Assembly (NCBI GenBank): GCA_963920525.1 | Contig: OY986436.1 | Span: 95,979,842 to 96,043,841, forward strand | Reading direction: 5' to 3' | Source: Dichetophora obliterata | Lineage: Eukaryota; Arthropoda; Insecta; Diptera; Sciomyzidae | DNA length: 64,000 nt | Shown here: piece after piece, positions 52,387 through 63,100 of the stretch | How positions within the stretch are numbered: the first letter of the stretch is position 1 | How the letters are laid out: the number at the start of each line of letters is the position of its first letter | Translations under genes and position numbers: made by a program | The notes under the pieces: model-generated | Database searches by the model: none | The model's input: only the letters and a program-made list of their open reading frames with translations | What the model was told of the DNA's origin: nothing

Positions 52387-53425
52387 TAAGAGTAACCTTA
52401 AACTAAACGATAAGAACATTTAAAAATTATATTACCAAAACTTTAGAAGAAATAAAAATTATGTATACAATAAGAATAATAAAAAAATTTATAAGAAACA
52501 AACATAATTACCATAAAGTTTTTAACTTAAACGAACATTTGTCCAGAATAAATGAAAATAAAGAATGTAGCATGATGTTATTTTTCTAAATTTAATATAA
52601 ATTTATTACTGAATTTGCTAATTATTTGGAAATTATTATTAATTAATCATTGAATTACAAACATATTGAATTATAAATTTATTTAACTGTTCTACATTTA
52701 TTGCCGTGACTGTCATAGTTTCACTCAATTGTCTTACTAATTTTAAACATGTAAAAAAACTCATAACTGGTTTTCTACTCATTAAAATTAGGCAGTCGCT
52801 AGTTCAGCCTAAACTAAGAAATTGTTAATCAATCACTCTTGAACTGGATCTCCACAATAAGAGTCTTACTGATTCTTAAACTCAACTGTCTATTTTTTTA
52901 ATTTTGTTCCAAGGTACTTAGACGCATGAAGACAATTTCTGGCTCTTGCGGCTTAGGAAAATTGCTAGTGCTTAGGAAAATTGATGTAAAGTTACATTTT
53001 TTTCCAAATTACTTAATGCTACGAAGACTTTATTCATCGAGCATTACAATAAGCGCCCAACGTTAAAACTTAACAACAAAACAATAAAAGTTAAAAACAG
53101 AAATATATAAAAATTATAAAATTAGTATAAAAAAAACACGAAAAAGATTTGTGGGTGCAGCGGTACCGTTCTTCTGATTGCTAAGTGTTGCTGTTGCTAA
53201 AGCTTCGCTATCGACGTTATTACGCTGTTTTAATGCTAACTGTAATAGTTGTTATTGCTAATCATAGTTGCTGTTGCTTACGGTTGTTGTTATTGAAATA
53301 TCACTGTCTGCGGTCCTGTCGCCTGATTAACTACAGTTGTTACTAAACGCAAGTGATATTATTAAGCTTGTTTTGTATTTATTGTATCACTTCAATAGAA
53401 TTGCCATCTGATATTAATAAACGAT
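52387..53425. other. Non-coding; probable 5' region of the gypsy element
   Basis: AT-rich to about 53150, then GTTGCTGTTGCT-like runs leading to the gag ATG. An LTR would be expected here, but I cannot define one. Confidence 0.4.
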
Positions 53426-54440
53426 ATGCCACGCAGTACAGCTAACTCACAGGCTGCAGGTATAGCTAAAGAAACTAACCAGGCGGCCAAGCCGTCAGTG
53501 AGAGTTCCAAGTCATATTCCTACGAGGGCTACACCAGTGCATAGTACACCTGCTCAAATTCAATCACAACAGGCATCTCCAACAGATCCTGTTCATCAGA
53601 ATATCGCCACTCCTCTCAATATTAGCTTAACCGAAAGTCAATTTTCTGAACTACTAGGAAGTATCAATTTTAGGCAGGGTCGATCAACGTTTAGTGGTGC
53701 AACGCACGTTTTAATGGTGGTAAAAACACTACAAATATAGAAGAATTTATAGCCACTATTTTGGTATAGAAGGAAGCCGAGAATATTTCAGATGCTTGTG
53801 CGTTGACTAGTCACCACTTTTATTAGAGGGATATGCTTCTTCATGGTGGCAAGGTATAAAACACGAAGCAAAGTCGTTTAATGAGGCCATAGAGCTTCTT
53901 AAAACAGCGTTTGCTCCTCCAAAACCCGATTGGAGGATATTCGCAGAAATTTTTCTAGATAGACAAAAAATGTTTGAGAACACAGATGCTTTTGTGTGCA
54001 GAAAAAGAAGTTTGTTTGCACAGCTCAAAGACAGATTACCAGAAAAAACTATAATTGACATGATATTCTCTCAACTAAATACGCACATCCGCGAGAAAAT
54101 CGCGAGAGAAGATATAAACAATTTTCAAGACTTGTTATATAAGGCCCGAGACATAGAAATATCATTAAATGAGAATAAAATTGCGGTAAATCAGAAACCA
54201 AGCGAGTATAAATAAAAAATTACTACTCGCTGCTCATATTGCAGAAAGAAAAATCATATAGCAGAAAATTGTTTCAAAAAATTGGAAGCAGATAGAAAAC
54301 CTACAAATCATGAAGATGCGAAGCTCAACTGTTATGGTTGTGGTGCTGCGGGATTTTATAGATCTAATTGTCCTTATTGCAATAAGCAAACAAATGTAGA
54401 TAGCCCAAAAGAAATAGCTTTCAAACATTGAAAAACCTTC
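53426..54440 (+). pseudogene. Ty3/gypsy gag (dArc-like capsid domain)
   Basis: It starts MPRSTANSQAAGIAKETNQA. A frame break near 53700-53740 leads to the capsid core (PLLLEGYASSWWQGIKHEA and AFAPPKPDWRIFAEIF), then KRSLFAQLKDRLPEKT and FQDLLYKARDIE to 54215. Two knuckles follow: CSYCRKKNHIAENC is canonical, and CYGCGAAGFYRSNC has Phe for His. This capsid type is the one from which insect Arc was domesticated (family knowledge). Several frame breaks and a stop before the knuckles show decay. The protease expected next is missing. Confidence 0.8.
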
Positions 54441-54708
54441 ACAGAATTTATCTTCCAAATCAAGTCTAATTGATGATTTTATGTCATGATTCGAAGAAAA
54501 TAATAAAGTTTCTACGGAAGACGAGGATACCTATAATATACAAGAATCCATTTTTAATGATTATTCTCCAGATGTATAGATCAAATATGTGAAAATACGT
54601 TGCCATTTTATTATTCAACACCAAAACAGAAGAATTTATTTCCACCCTTAAAAAAGAAAAAGGAAGATATTGAAATAACACAAATTCAAGAATCTATCAT
54701 AGAGCTTA
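54441..54708 (+). other. Gypsy gag-pol linker remnant
   Basis: Broken coding sequence, acidic and Lys-rich, between gag and the EnSpm-like insertion. No protease motif. Confidence 0.4.
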
Positions 54709-54729
54709 CACACAGAAAAAAAACATTGT

Positions 54730-55300
54730 AAAATCAACTAGAAACATAATGATTTTACATGTTTCCCCAATGATTTTGCTTCATAGAGATTTATAGTAAA
54801 ATCATTGTGATTTTCATGTAAGAATCGCAACAAATTTTCATGTTGAACCTTATGAAATCATGTAAAATCATTATGATGGTCATGTTGATTCTTTATGAAA
54901 TCATGTAAAATCATTATCAGGATCATGTTGAATCATTATGAAATCATGTCAAATCATTATGACGATCATGTTGAATTATTATGAAATCATGTAAAATCAT
55001 TAAGATGGTCATGTTGAATCATTATGAAGTCATGTAAAATCATTATGAAGTCATGTAAAATCATTATGATAATCATGTTGAATCATTATGAAATTATGTA
55101 GAATCGTTATGAAATCATGTAAAATCATTATTCTAGTAATGTTGAATCATTATGAAGTCATGTAAAATCATTATGATGATCTTGTTGATTTATTATGAAA
55201 TCATGTAAAATTATTATTATGATCATGTTGATTCATTATGACATCATGTAAAATCATTATGATGGTCTTGTGGAATCATAAAATCCAGCTGAATCCTAAC
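54730..55300. repeat. Left subterminal minisatellite of EnSpm-like element
   Basis: About fifteen to twenty degenerate copies of a 20-35-bp unit ATGAAATCATGTAAAATCATT, often followed by ATGATNRTCATGTTGAATC. The reverse complement of this unit makes up the array at 60525-60910. Subterminal repeats are transposase-binding sites in EnSpm elements (family knowledge). Confidence 0.85.
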
Positions 55301-55702
55301 CTCATTTTGAAATAAAAAGAACTAAAAGGTGGTTTTATTTTTTTTATTGAAAAGTATAAAAGCAATTACGACGTATAATTATAAAACTTTATTTCTTAAA
55401 TATATTTTTCCATTGTTGCTTGGAAAAAGATGTAAAGGCGGACTTGTAAATTCATGGAGTTTTTTTTAAAACTATTTGTTCTTTTAATTTGCCCACTTCA
55501 TATGATTGAAAATGATTATCAAAATTAATAAGTTCAACTTCATTGCATAAAATATATATTTTAGTACAAGCTTTAGCAAAGTAAGCAATTTTATATAATT
55601 TTGCAAATTTGTTATCATCTATAGTTAAGTAAGAGTTTTTCTTATAAGTTTTTCCACAAAAAATAATTTTTTCATAATATACAATGTTATCGTAATTTAT
55701 TT
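55301..55702. other. Downstream region of the EnSpm-like transposase gene
   Basis: AT-rich. The minus strand could carry the 3' UTR; no separate gene is seen. Confidence 0.4.
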
Positions 55703-57775
55703 TTAAGTGAAAATGTTATTAAAATTATTATTTGGCTTAGTTATATCTTTAGTACTTGTTTCAAAAATATCAGAAAATCCATTTTTATGATCTACTAAAA
55801 ATTTTGCAAAACTTAGACCTGCTTTTGTACATAGTGTTAACGGCACATTTACTCTAGAGTTAATATTACCACAATATTTCTTTGTGTCTTTATGTTTTGC
55901 TTCAAATCTTAAACTCCATAAATACTTAGGTGGACCACACTTTCTTATAAAATTTGGATAGTGAACTAAAAAATGGGCTTTAGGTTTAAGCGATCCATAA
56001 AGCTGTATATAAAGTTCATTATGTTCGCTAACTAATAGTTTCAATATTTCCAAGTCATTGTCAGTATATTCATTTTTTAAAAGATGGTCTAATATTTTAA
56101 CAAGGCAAATTAATAATTTCCAGTGCCGATTCGATTTTGGAACTAAATCCCCAATAATAAGGAGAATAAAATCTGTTAAATTCCAAAGCTCCCGAGCAGT
56201 CATCTTAAGATTAAATTTTGGAAGTCTTTCTTTTGATATATCGGGTCCAATATTACCTACTTCGTCTTCGCCATATGGAAACAATCTTCTGCGACTATTA
56301 AATGTTTCTAAAGAAAATATATCTTGATTTATAAGAGACATTAACGTATTGCATATGTCATAAATGCAAACCCCTTCAAAAAGGTCATGCATTAGATCTA
56401 GCGATATATTTTGCGTAACATGAAAAGCTTGGAGTGTATTGAAAACACAGTTTTCTTTCACACCGGTTTCTTTGAAATTTTCCATAGAAAGGTCAGCAGC
56501 ATAATTTTCTTCATTTCTTAAAGCAATACTAATCTCAGCTTTATCTTTTCGCAATTCACAACGCTCACGACGACAAACTCTACAAAACCTTTTCGAGTTG
56601 AAGGATTGAATAAATCCCAAAAATGAATTTAAGCCTAAATTGTCACCTAGAAATGACCCAACAGTAAAATATAATCGTAACGGCTTATCAGATGTGACTA
56701 TTTCGAGTCCTTCATCTTCTAAAGATTTTAATTCTTTAATTAAGTGATAAAATGCTGATGCGTTTCCAAAAGTTTTTATATCGCTACTGTTTATATATCC
56801 TAAATGAAAAACAAAATCTAGCTTCGATAATACATGTTGGGGCAAAGTAGGAAGACTATAATATCCTGCTGAAATTGATTTTGAGTGTGAACCTAAAGGA
56901 TTATTTATTCCAGAATCATCAAAATAAATAAACAATGGTATTATCAGCTTATTATTAAAAATGGCTTTCTGTAACTTGAAAATATCTCCATTAACAAAGT
57001 TGTTTAGTGTGTTTAGTGATTGCAATTCATCCATATTTTGTAATGTTAGATTTAGAATTCCTGGTATTTCTAAAAGTTTTTTTAATTGGAATTTAATTGG
57101 CATATAATAGCAGCTAAATTTTTTACTATCCAAACCAGGATTTCCATGCCTAACACGTTCAACAATTTGGTTGGCGAAAGTATGGCACACAGGTCGTTCA
57201 AAAAGATTTTTTTTTAGTAATGTTTTAAAAAATTTGTGTTCTGTAGAAACTTCCTTAAATGGATTTTTACAAAATTCTAGTATATTATGCAACGGAGTAC
57301 TAAAATCTTGGCTATTTGTAACATTACGAATACATTCTTCAAGATTGGAAAATATATTTAACATTAAACTTTGTATGATCTGAATTTCATTTCGTGGCAT
57401 CATTGCTTCTGAGGATAAATATAAAGAAAAATTGAATGCTTGCTCTTTTAGTTTAGCAATATTTGAATTTAATTCAGATTCATTGAGATTTGTGGAAGTT
57501 GTTGAAATATTTTTATTTGCTTCATTATTATTAACATAAGCATGGTGCATTTCTATGGGTTGTGTAATTATTTCATTTGAACTCTGGTGTGCATAGTTTG
57601 GATGCTTGCGATTAATATGAGCCTTAAACGATTTAATACTTGAAAATTTTTGTGTACAATTTTCCTGTTTGCATTGTATTGTACTAGATGAATTCAGAAA
57701 GTGAACAATTTGATAGTGATGTATTAAACTGGCCAAATCTGGCATTTTCTGGCTGCATATAAAGCAGGACAACAT
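55703..57775 (-). CDS. EnSpm/CACTA-like transposase with two C2H2 fingers
   Basis: 690 codons from ATG 57775 (MLSCFICSQKMPDL); an upstream in-frame extension to 57817 lacks a better start. Two fingers: C4-C7-H20-H25 and C35-C40-H53-H58. A candidate catalytic core: YFDDSGINNPLGSH (Asp 286/287), LGDNLGLNSFLGF (Asp 378) followed by FCRVC (Cys 398/401), LDLMHDLFEG (His 463) and LRFEAKHK (Glu 625). The order Asp, Asp plus CxxC, MH, and Glu after HxxxHxxxxxxxxGPxxxxW parallels TNP2-type EnSpm transposases. No internal stop. By family it would cut at the subterminal repeats. Superfamily placement is inference. Confidence 0.78.
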   Translation of the reverse strand: MLSCFICSQKMPDLASLIHHYQIVHFLNSSSTIQCKQENCTQKFSSIKSFKAHINRKHPNYAHQSSNEIITQPIEMHHAYVNNNEANKNISTTSTNLNESELNSNIAKLKEQAFNFSLYLSSEAMMPRNEIQIIQSLMLNIFSNLEECIRNVTNSQDFSTPLHNILEFCKNPFKEVSTEHKFFKTLLKKNLFERPVCHTFANQIVERVRHGNPGLDSKKFSCYYMPIKFQLKKLLEIPGILNLTLQNMDELQSLNTLNNFVNGDIFKLQKAIFNNKLIIPLFIYFDDSGINNPLGSHSKSISAGYYSLPTLPQHVLSKLDFVFHLGYINSSDIKTFGNASAFYHLIKELKSLEDEGLEIVTSDKPLRLYFTVGSFLGDNLGLNSFLGFIQSFNSKRFCRVCRRERCELRKDKAEISIALRNEENYAADLSMENFKETGVKENCVFNTLQAFHVTQNISLDLMHDLFEGVCIYDICNTLMSLINQDIFSLETFNSRRRLFPYGEDEVGNIGPDISKERLPKFNLKMTARELWNLTDFILLIIGDLVPKSNRHWKLLICLVKILDHLLKNEYTDNDLEILKLLVSEHNELYIQLYGSLKPKAHFLVHYPNFIRKCGPPKYLWSLRFEAKHKDTKKYCGNINSRVNVPLTLCTKAGLSFAKFLVDHKNGFSDIFETSTKDITKPNNNFNNIFT

Positions 57776-57786
57776 TTTATATTGTA

Positions 57787-58217
57787 TTAAGTTTTCAAAA
57801 AGTTTATCAAGGTACAAATACTTGGCGATTTACTTTCGTTAGCAAGGGTGATTTCGTAGAAATACTCTTGTATTAAAAGCCATGGTCCACGACAGCCTTT
57901 TGGATATTCCAAGGACAATGCTTGGATTATTTTAAAGCAAACATCAAGACTTGTTAAGAAAGAGCCAAATTTTAAAAATGTTTTATCAAAATAAACGTAA
58001 AATTCTTGCAATTGATAGATACTTAAGCCTACAACTATTATAAATGGTTGCACAGTCAAACCTTTGCTGTAATAGGTCCCTCTAAGCTCCGATATTACTT
58101 TTTCGTAATCGCTTATTGTTGTTAGATGAACGATAAAGCTTTCGTTTGCATCTGGAATAGATATTTTCTTTGAAATCTTAGATGATTTATCCAAAAACCG
58201 TACCGTTGGTAAGATAA
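57787..58217 (-). CDS. Companion coding segment of the EnSpm-like element (exon)
   Basis: The open frame ends 12 bp upstream of the transposase ATG and has no internal Met, so it is probably an exon. An acceptor TGAATGCAG at 58226-58218 would start it at 58217. It encodes a mixed alpha/beta-looking segment (FIVHLTTISDYEKVISELRG, QPFIIVVG, QEFYVYFDKTFLKFGSF, LEYPKGCRGPWLLIQEYF). I do not recognise a named domain. It may be the N-terminal part of a second element protein or an alternatively spliced partner of the transposase. The upstream exon was not found. Confidence 0.5.
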
Positions 58218-58227
58218 CTGCATTCAA

Positions 58228-58785
58228 GAGAACCGTATATATGTAATCTAAGGAACCTGATGAAGAGAGTTAAATGTTGAGTTAGTATTGAAGTTGCCTG
58301 TTTTGAAATGTATTGAAATGTTTTACTGAAAATGTTTCATTTCAACTCAAAATAAACATCTGGAATTTTAAAGTCGATTAGAAAAATTTAACCAGTGCAT
58401 CTGCAAAAAATCGCATATTTTGTATTTTATGAACAGCTTGATCACGACATGTGCGCAAAGTATTTTCTCATGCACGCTGTTCGTTTCATTTACCAAAGCA
58501 TAGGTTGCACTTCTCTTATCGACTTCGTTAAGGCCAAAGGACTGAATCGTTAAGGCCAAAGCCCGATTAGGTCTTCTAGTGCGTCGAAATACTTGCCTTT
58601 GACCGTCGTTGAAGTAAACGACAATGACAACTTTTTAAAGGTTTTGGAAGACGTCGAGATGTATCTGTGCTTCGTAAGATACAATAAATTTCGCGAATTT
58701 TTTAATATTTTTGGAGTGTGTAGAAACAAATTTCGGAATAATTGAATAGTGAAAATTAAAATTTTTTTATTATTTTTTTATCATA
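58228..58785 (-). other. Upstream region of the EnSpm-like genes
   Basis: The open stretch 58559-58368 shows no family features. It may hold an upstream exon or promoter; nothing certain. Confidence 0.35.
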
Positions 58786-59180
58786 TGTATTAAGACCTTA
58801 GTCAAAATCCAAAAAATTTCAGGCCGCTCGCAAGTCGTTTAGAAGTTAAAGTGGTCAAAAAAGGTGAAAATTGGCCTAAAAAACTAATGATTTTATTTTA
58901 TTTTCCTACAAAACTATTATGGGTATCAAAAGCTAATGATGTTACCTATTCAACGAGCCATTTATTTTAAAAATCCATGCATTACTTTTGAAGATATAAC
59001 AGTTTATATATAAATTTCGTTAAAGGTCGAACCATCAAGTGTGCATAATACGTAAAACGTTATACCTTCAAAAGTAATGCATGGATTTTTAAGATAATTG
59101 GCTCGTTGAATAGGTAACATAATTAGCTTTCTTTTAATGCCCATAAAATAAAAAAACAAGACTAGGAAGGTCTTAATATA
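58786..59180. repeat. Hairpin MITE inside the EnSpm-like element
   Basis: TATTAAGACCTT at the left pairs with AAGGTCTTAATA at the right. Inner arms of about 85 bp (58917-58999 and 59058-59145, core AATCCATGCATTACTTTTGA) are near-perfect inverted repeats around a 58-bp loop. Confidence 0.78.
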
Positions 59181-60048
59181 TATAATAAAAAAATTTAAAT
59201 TTAATTTTTCATTATTCTTCAAATTTATAAAGAATTCCTTATTTAATGCAAACTGATTGAACATTTTGATATGAAAGATAGGTTTGGGCGAAACCTCACG
59301 TTTTAAAAAGGTCATGAATTTGATTTTTGAAAACATATTAAAAAATAAGAGTCTAATACAAACGTACCTCATTTTTTCTCCAAGTAAATAACTTCTCTCT
59401 GAAACGTGCACGAAGTCCAATGGGTGGTATAGCTTCCTGTATATCTTCCTTAGATAAATATCTTAGGCTTTCGTAATCAATTGAAGATTCTAAAAAAAAT
59501 AACATTTTGAAATGTATTTACGAATTGTGCACTTCCCAGTGCAGTTGAGAACTTCCGCACTTTACAAAAACAAAATACACGTACGTTAAAAATGTGCACA
59601 AGTGGTTTTCTTTTGTAGCCTAAAAATTAAGGACTTGAACCGTTCACACTGAAAATTGTAACAGCCTTTTGAGTTACCCAGTGATATGAGCTGTCAGTGC
59701 TTGCATTTTGTTGTTAGTGCTTTTTGATAATAAATCTAAAAAGTTATGTTACTGCCATAGCTCGGCGTTTTGTCGTTGGATGGATGTTTTGTCAGCCAAA
59801 ATAATGCATGCATCCAACAATAAATTGACAAGCAATGCACCGACATACTTTGGCGATGGAAAACTGTGATAATGTACTAACAAAACCACCTAACAACAAC
59901 ATGCAAATCGCGATGCTGTCACTGGGCAAGAAAAAAACTGTAACTACGTATGTATGTTACTTTTGTTGCTGTTGTTGCTAAAGGGCCACGGGAGCCCTCG
60001 TCTTTAACCGTGCACATTCCTGTTGTAATAACTTTTTAGAGTTAGGCT
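59181..60048. other. Interior of EnSpm-like element, no gene recognised
   Basis: Moderately AT-rich. The minus-strand ORF overlapping 59004-59420 mostly reads through the MITE and is not convincing. Confidence 0.4.
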
Positions 60049-60241
60049 GAGTTCCAAATTGCATCTATGCAATGCATCAGTGTGTTTTATTTTGAATTGG
60101 TTCGAAGCTCTTTAACCAAAATTGCGCAACTAGACTATTTTTAAGAATGTCAACAGAGTTGGACTGTTTTCGTAACTAAATTTAGCACCAATTCAAAATG
60201 AAACACACTGATGCATTGCATAAATGCATTTAGGAACTCAT
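60049..60241. repeat. About 190-bp MITE with 50-bp inverted arms
   Basis: The left arm contains ATGCAATGCATCAGTGTGTT and TTTTGAATTGG; the right arm contains CCAATTCAAAA and ACACACTGATGCATTGCAT. GAGTTCC and GGAACTC close the ends. No target duplication resolved. Confidence 0.75.
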
Positions 60242-60524
60242 CCTTAATCATATTTTGGGAATACTTAATTGTTTTAATTGAATTGTTTTAATAATTCGTC
60301 GAGCTCAGCCTCATCGTTATCTTCATGGATAATAATATCTTCGTAGAACACCACACTACCTTCTGCTTCGTTTACCTCCACTAGCACTTCTTCACTTTCC
60401 ATTTAAAACTTTTTAATTTTTGCACGACGCTACTTGCAACTCGCGATTAAACTTCTGATATGCAAAAATTCACCAGAACTTAACGGAACTTCTTAAGCAC
60501 GCTAACAATTTTTTTTACATGATG
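60242..60524. other. Right interior of EnSpm-like element
   Basis: The minus strand has a short acidic open stretch (complement of about 60290-60405), possibly a first exon beginning MESEEVLVEVNEAEGSVVFY at 60402. It is not proven. Confidence 0.3.
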
Positions 60525-60910
60525 CAGTAATGATTTTACTAGAATTCCATAATGATTCTTCATGATGTCATAATGATTATACATGAAATCATAATGATTC
60601 TACATGAAATCATTTTGATTTACTTTTTACATGTTGCAATTATGATTTTAATGGATTTCATAATGATTTTACATGAAATCATAATGATTTTACATGAAAT
60701 CATAATGATTTTACATGAAATCATAATGATTTTACTCTGCAAAATTAATACTAACACAAACACACCATGCACGTGTGCGTGTGTGTTTTTTTACATGATT
60801 TTTACAATGATTTTACATGAAATCACAATGATTTTAATGTTGCTGTCACCACGAAATATGAAATCATGTAAAATGAAATCAACTATGCATCACAATGATT
60901 TTACTATGCA
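60525..60910. repeat. Right subterminal minisatellite of EnSpm-like element
   Basis: Repeated TTTACATGAAATCATAATGA units, in inverted orientation relative to 54730-55300. The unit is interrupted by a unique patch with GTGTGCGTGTGTG at 60770-60790. Confidence 0.85.
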
Positions 60911-61134
60911 AAATTTTTCTGTGTGTAATTGTGTTGATTTCTATTTACAACAAAATGAAGCACCGCATCTAAAGTATGTACAAAGAGAAGCTTTGAACCA
61001 ATTAATTATGGAAAAGAAAGATATTTTTGAAAATATTTCGGAGCCAATCCGACAAATTGAACACTTTATCGACACAGGAGCACATAATCCTATTGCAACT
61101 ATGCCGTACAGAATTTCGCCTGCAATAAAACTAA

Positions 61135-61890
61135 GGCCCTTATTATGAGTTGCTTTCGACGTTCGATCTTCGCTGGTTATCGAACAACGAGTATCGAACG
61201 TTAAAATCTTATTATGAGCAGTGAAACTCTATCGAAATATTCGTTGCTCATCGAAATTTAGTCGAATAGGATTTTGCTTTCGATGCGATGCGTGCCGAGC
61301 AAAAATTGTTAAAAATTTAAGTATTTTGTGATTGTATTTTCCTTTTTAAAGACTAAAAACTAATATTGAACTGTTTTTGTAAATTTTATGCAGATCTAAG
61401 CAACAAATCGCAGTTAGAAAAATTGGTCTCATTGATGGAGGCAAACTTTGACTGCAAAGGATATTTGTTCCAAAGTTCATGCGAAAAAGAAATGGCCAGA
61501 ATTAAATTGCTTAGGACCACCAGTTAGAACAACAGCAAAATGGCTTAAGATTAGCTAAAAAAAAGCATTGCTCAACAATTTTTTTACTTCTAGCCAGTTC
61601 CGTCAAGCTTTCACTCTCTTCTGACGAAGCGTCGAATCTTATGGAAATTATTTTCGTCATAGTCATAACTTTTTTGTCTTATTTTTTTGCAATCAACTTT
61701 CAAGCCAATCGTATTTAGTTGAAATAAAACAACAATCACCTGATAGAAATATACTACCGTGAACAAAAAATATGAAAGAAATTCACAATAGCGCTACTCT
61801 TAGTCGAAAGCACGTTATACCAAATGCAAATTCGTTCGATCAGGCCTTTCGACCACAGTCGAAGATCGAACGCTGCTCATAATAAGGGCC
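61135..61890. mobile_element. PIF/Harbinger deletion derivative in gypsy pol
   Basis: 756 bp; inverted ends GGCCCTTATTATGAG and CTCATAATAAGGGCC; TAA duplication at 61132-61134 and 61891-61893. Removing it with one TAA restores the gypsy reading frame. Inside, on plus, an acceptor ATGCAG at 61388-61393 precedes a stretch with QLEKLVSLMEANFD and, after a frameshift, KWPELNCLGPPVRTTAKWLK. This resembles the zeste-like Myb domain of Harbinger accessory proteins. It looks like a deleted autonomous element that kept part of its accessory gene. Confidence 0.85.
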
Positions 61891-62062
61891 TAAAACTGGA
61901 AATTGAATTAAAGGATATGTTAGAAAAAGGAATAATAGAAGCAGCAGAATCTCCGTGGGCATTTCCCGTGGTATTAATCCCAAAAAAAGATGGTGGAATA
62001 CGAATATGCATAGACTATCGTCGCCTTAATGCAATAACCGTCACCGATACTTACCCATTGCC

Positions 62063-62304
62063 ACGTATGGATGATCTCCTACATGCTGCAAAGACTACTC
62101 CGTACATGTCTACATTAGACCTTAAATCAGGATATTGGCAAATCAAGATGGCAGAAAAAGATAAAATTAAGACAGCATTCACAACGTATGGATGATCTTC
62201 TACTTGCTGCACAGACTACTCCGTACATGCCTACATTGAACCTTAAATCAGGATATTGGCAAATCAAGATGGCAGAAAAAGATAAAATTAAGACAGCATT
62301 CACA
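62063..62304 (+). repeat. 121-bp tandem duplication in gypsy RT
   Basis: ACGTATGGATGATCT begins at 62063 and again at 62184, and about 120 bp are repeated with few changes. The period is not a multiple of three, so the duplication itself breaks the RT frame. Confidence 0.9.
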
Positions 62305-62442
62305 ACGCTTTTGGCATTTACGTTTTTAATAGGATGCCGTTCGGTCTAAAAAATGCGTCAGCAACGTTTTAAAGAATAATCGATATATTTAGAAATTTAA
62401 TAATTAAATATAATTATGCTTGCTTATTTGGACGATATAATT

Positions 62443-63100
62443 TGTGACAGGAACCAAACATTCACCTCGTAGCGGCGTGACATCCGCATACCGGATGACG
62501 AGGCACTTCGTGACTTAGCGGGCGTCTGCATACCTAGCTATGCTTCAGCTTAGCTCAGGACAAATGGTCGTGGGGTTACTTCGTCAGAAAGTCGTGGGAT
62601 GCGATCTGCACAAGTTAGTTGTATGCAGACGGTAAAAGGAAACGGACAAGGAACATTTGAATAAAAATTCAAATGGTCGGAAACAGGAAACGGATGGGAG
62701 AGTGGACAAAAAAAACCGAAAGAGAAAATGCGAACCGAATTGTTGACCCTATGCACCGAGATATACGAGGGAGAATGGTGTTATTTTCCCTCATTGTCTC
62801 TACCCGCCCAACCTGTCAATGAATAAAAAAATTTCATTAACCCTAATAGTGCACCTAAGTGCAGCAGCCCCTTACCATAGCTTACCTTTCATCATCCAAA
62901 TAAATTTCAAGCCAATTAATTATACATTAGGGTACCCATAAATTCCGGATTTATATATTGACAACAATTTCAGAATATTTTGATCGTAAATGTATATGCT
63001 TGATTATTTTACAAATTTTCAATAAAGAATATAACCCAATTTCGTCATATATTTTACAAATAATGTATCCAAATTTACATGGGAAAACCAATTAATTAAT
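62443..63100. other. Mixed-composition insertion, then AT-rich spacer
   Basis: 62443-62818 begins TGTGACAGG and ends CCTGTCA, is G+C richer than its surroundings, and starts where gypsy homology stops. It could be a solo LTR or a TIR element, but no target duplication was found. 62820-63100 is AT-rich with nothing recognised. Confidence 0.35.

Larger units (their letters stand above)
54709..60925 (-). mobile_element. EnSpm/CACTA-like DNA transposon with minisatellite ends
   Basis: 6,217 bp with perfect inverted tips CACACAGAAAAA / TTTTTCTGTGTG, inserted in a gypsy element with TA on both sides (54707-54708, 60926-60927). Inside both tips are opposed arrays of an AAATCATGTAAAATCATTAT unit. 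It encodes a transposase of 690 aa and a second coding segment, both on the minus strand. Tips beginning CAC and the protein motifs point to the EnSpm/CACTA (CMC) superfamily. The superfamily call is inference from motif order; the element boundaries are direct observation. Confidence 0.78.
60928..62442 (+). pseudogene. Ty3/gypsy pol: RT N-terminal half, split by a Harbinger derivative
   Basis: After the EnSpm-like element the frame has LKYVQREALNQLIMEKKDIF and PYRISPAIKL to 61134. It resumes at 61894 with LEIELKDMLEKGIIEAAESP, VVLIPKKDGGIRICIDYRRL, STLDLKSGYWQIKMAEKDK (motif A) and, after a tandem duplication and a frame change, RMPFGLKNASATF and YLDD at 62425-62436. Coding similarity ends just after YLDD. 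It belongs with the gag at 53426-54440. Dead. Confidence 0.87.

Noticed and set aside
54730..55300. CRISPR-like regular repeats
   Set aside because: Units are degenerate, directly abutting and without unique spacers of constant size. The genome is eukaryotic, and the mirror array at the other end of the element explains them.
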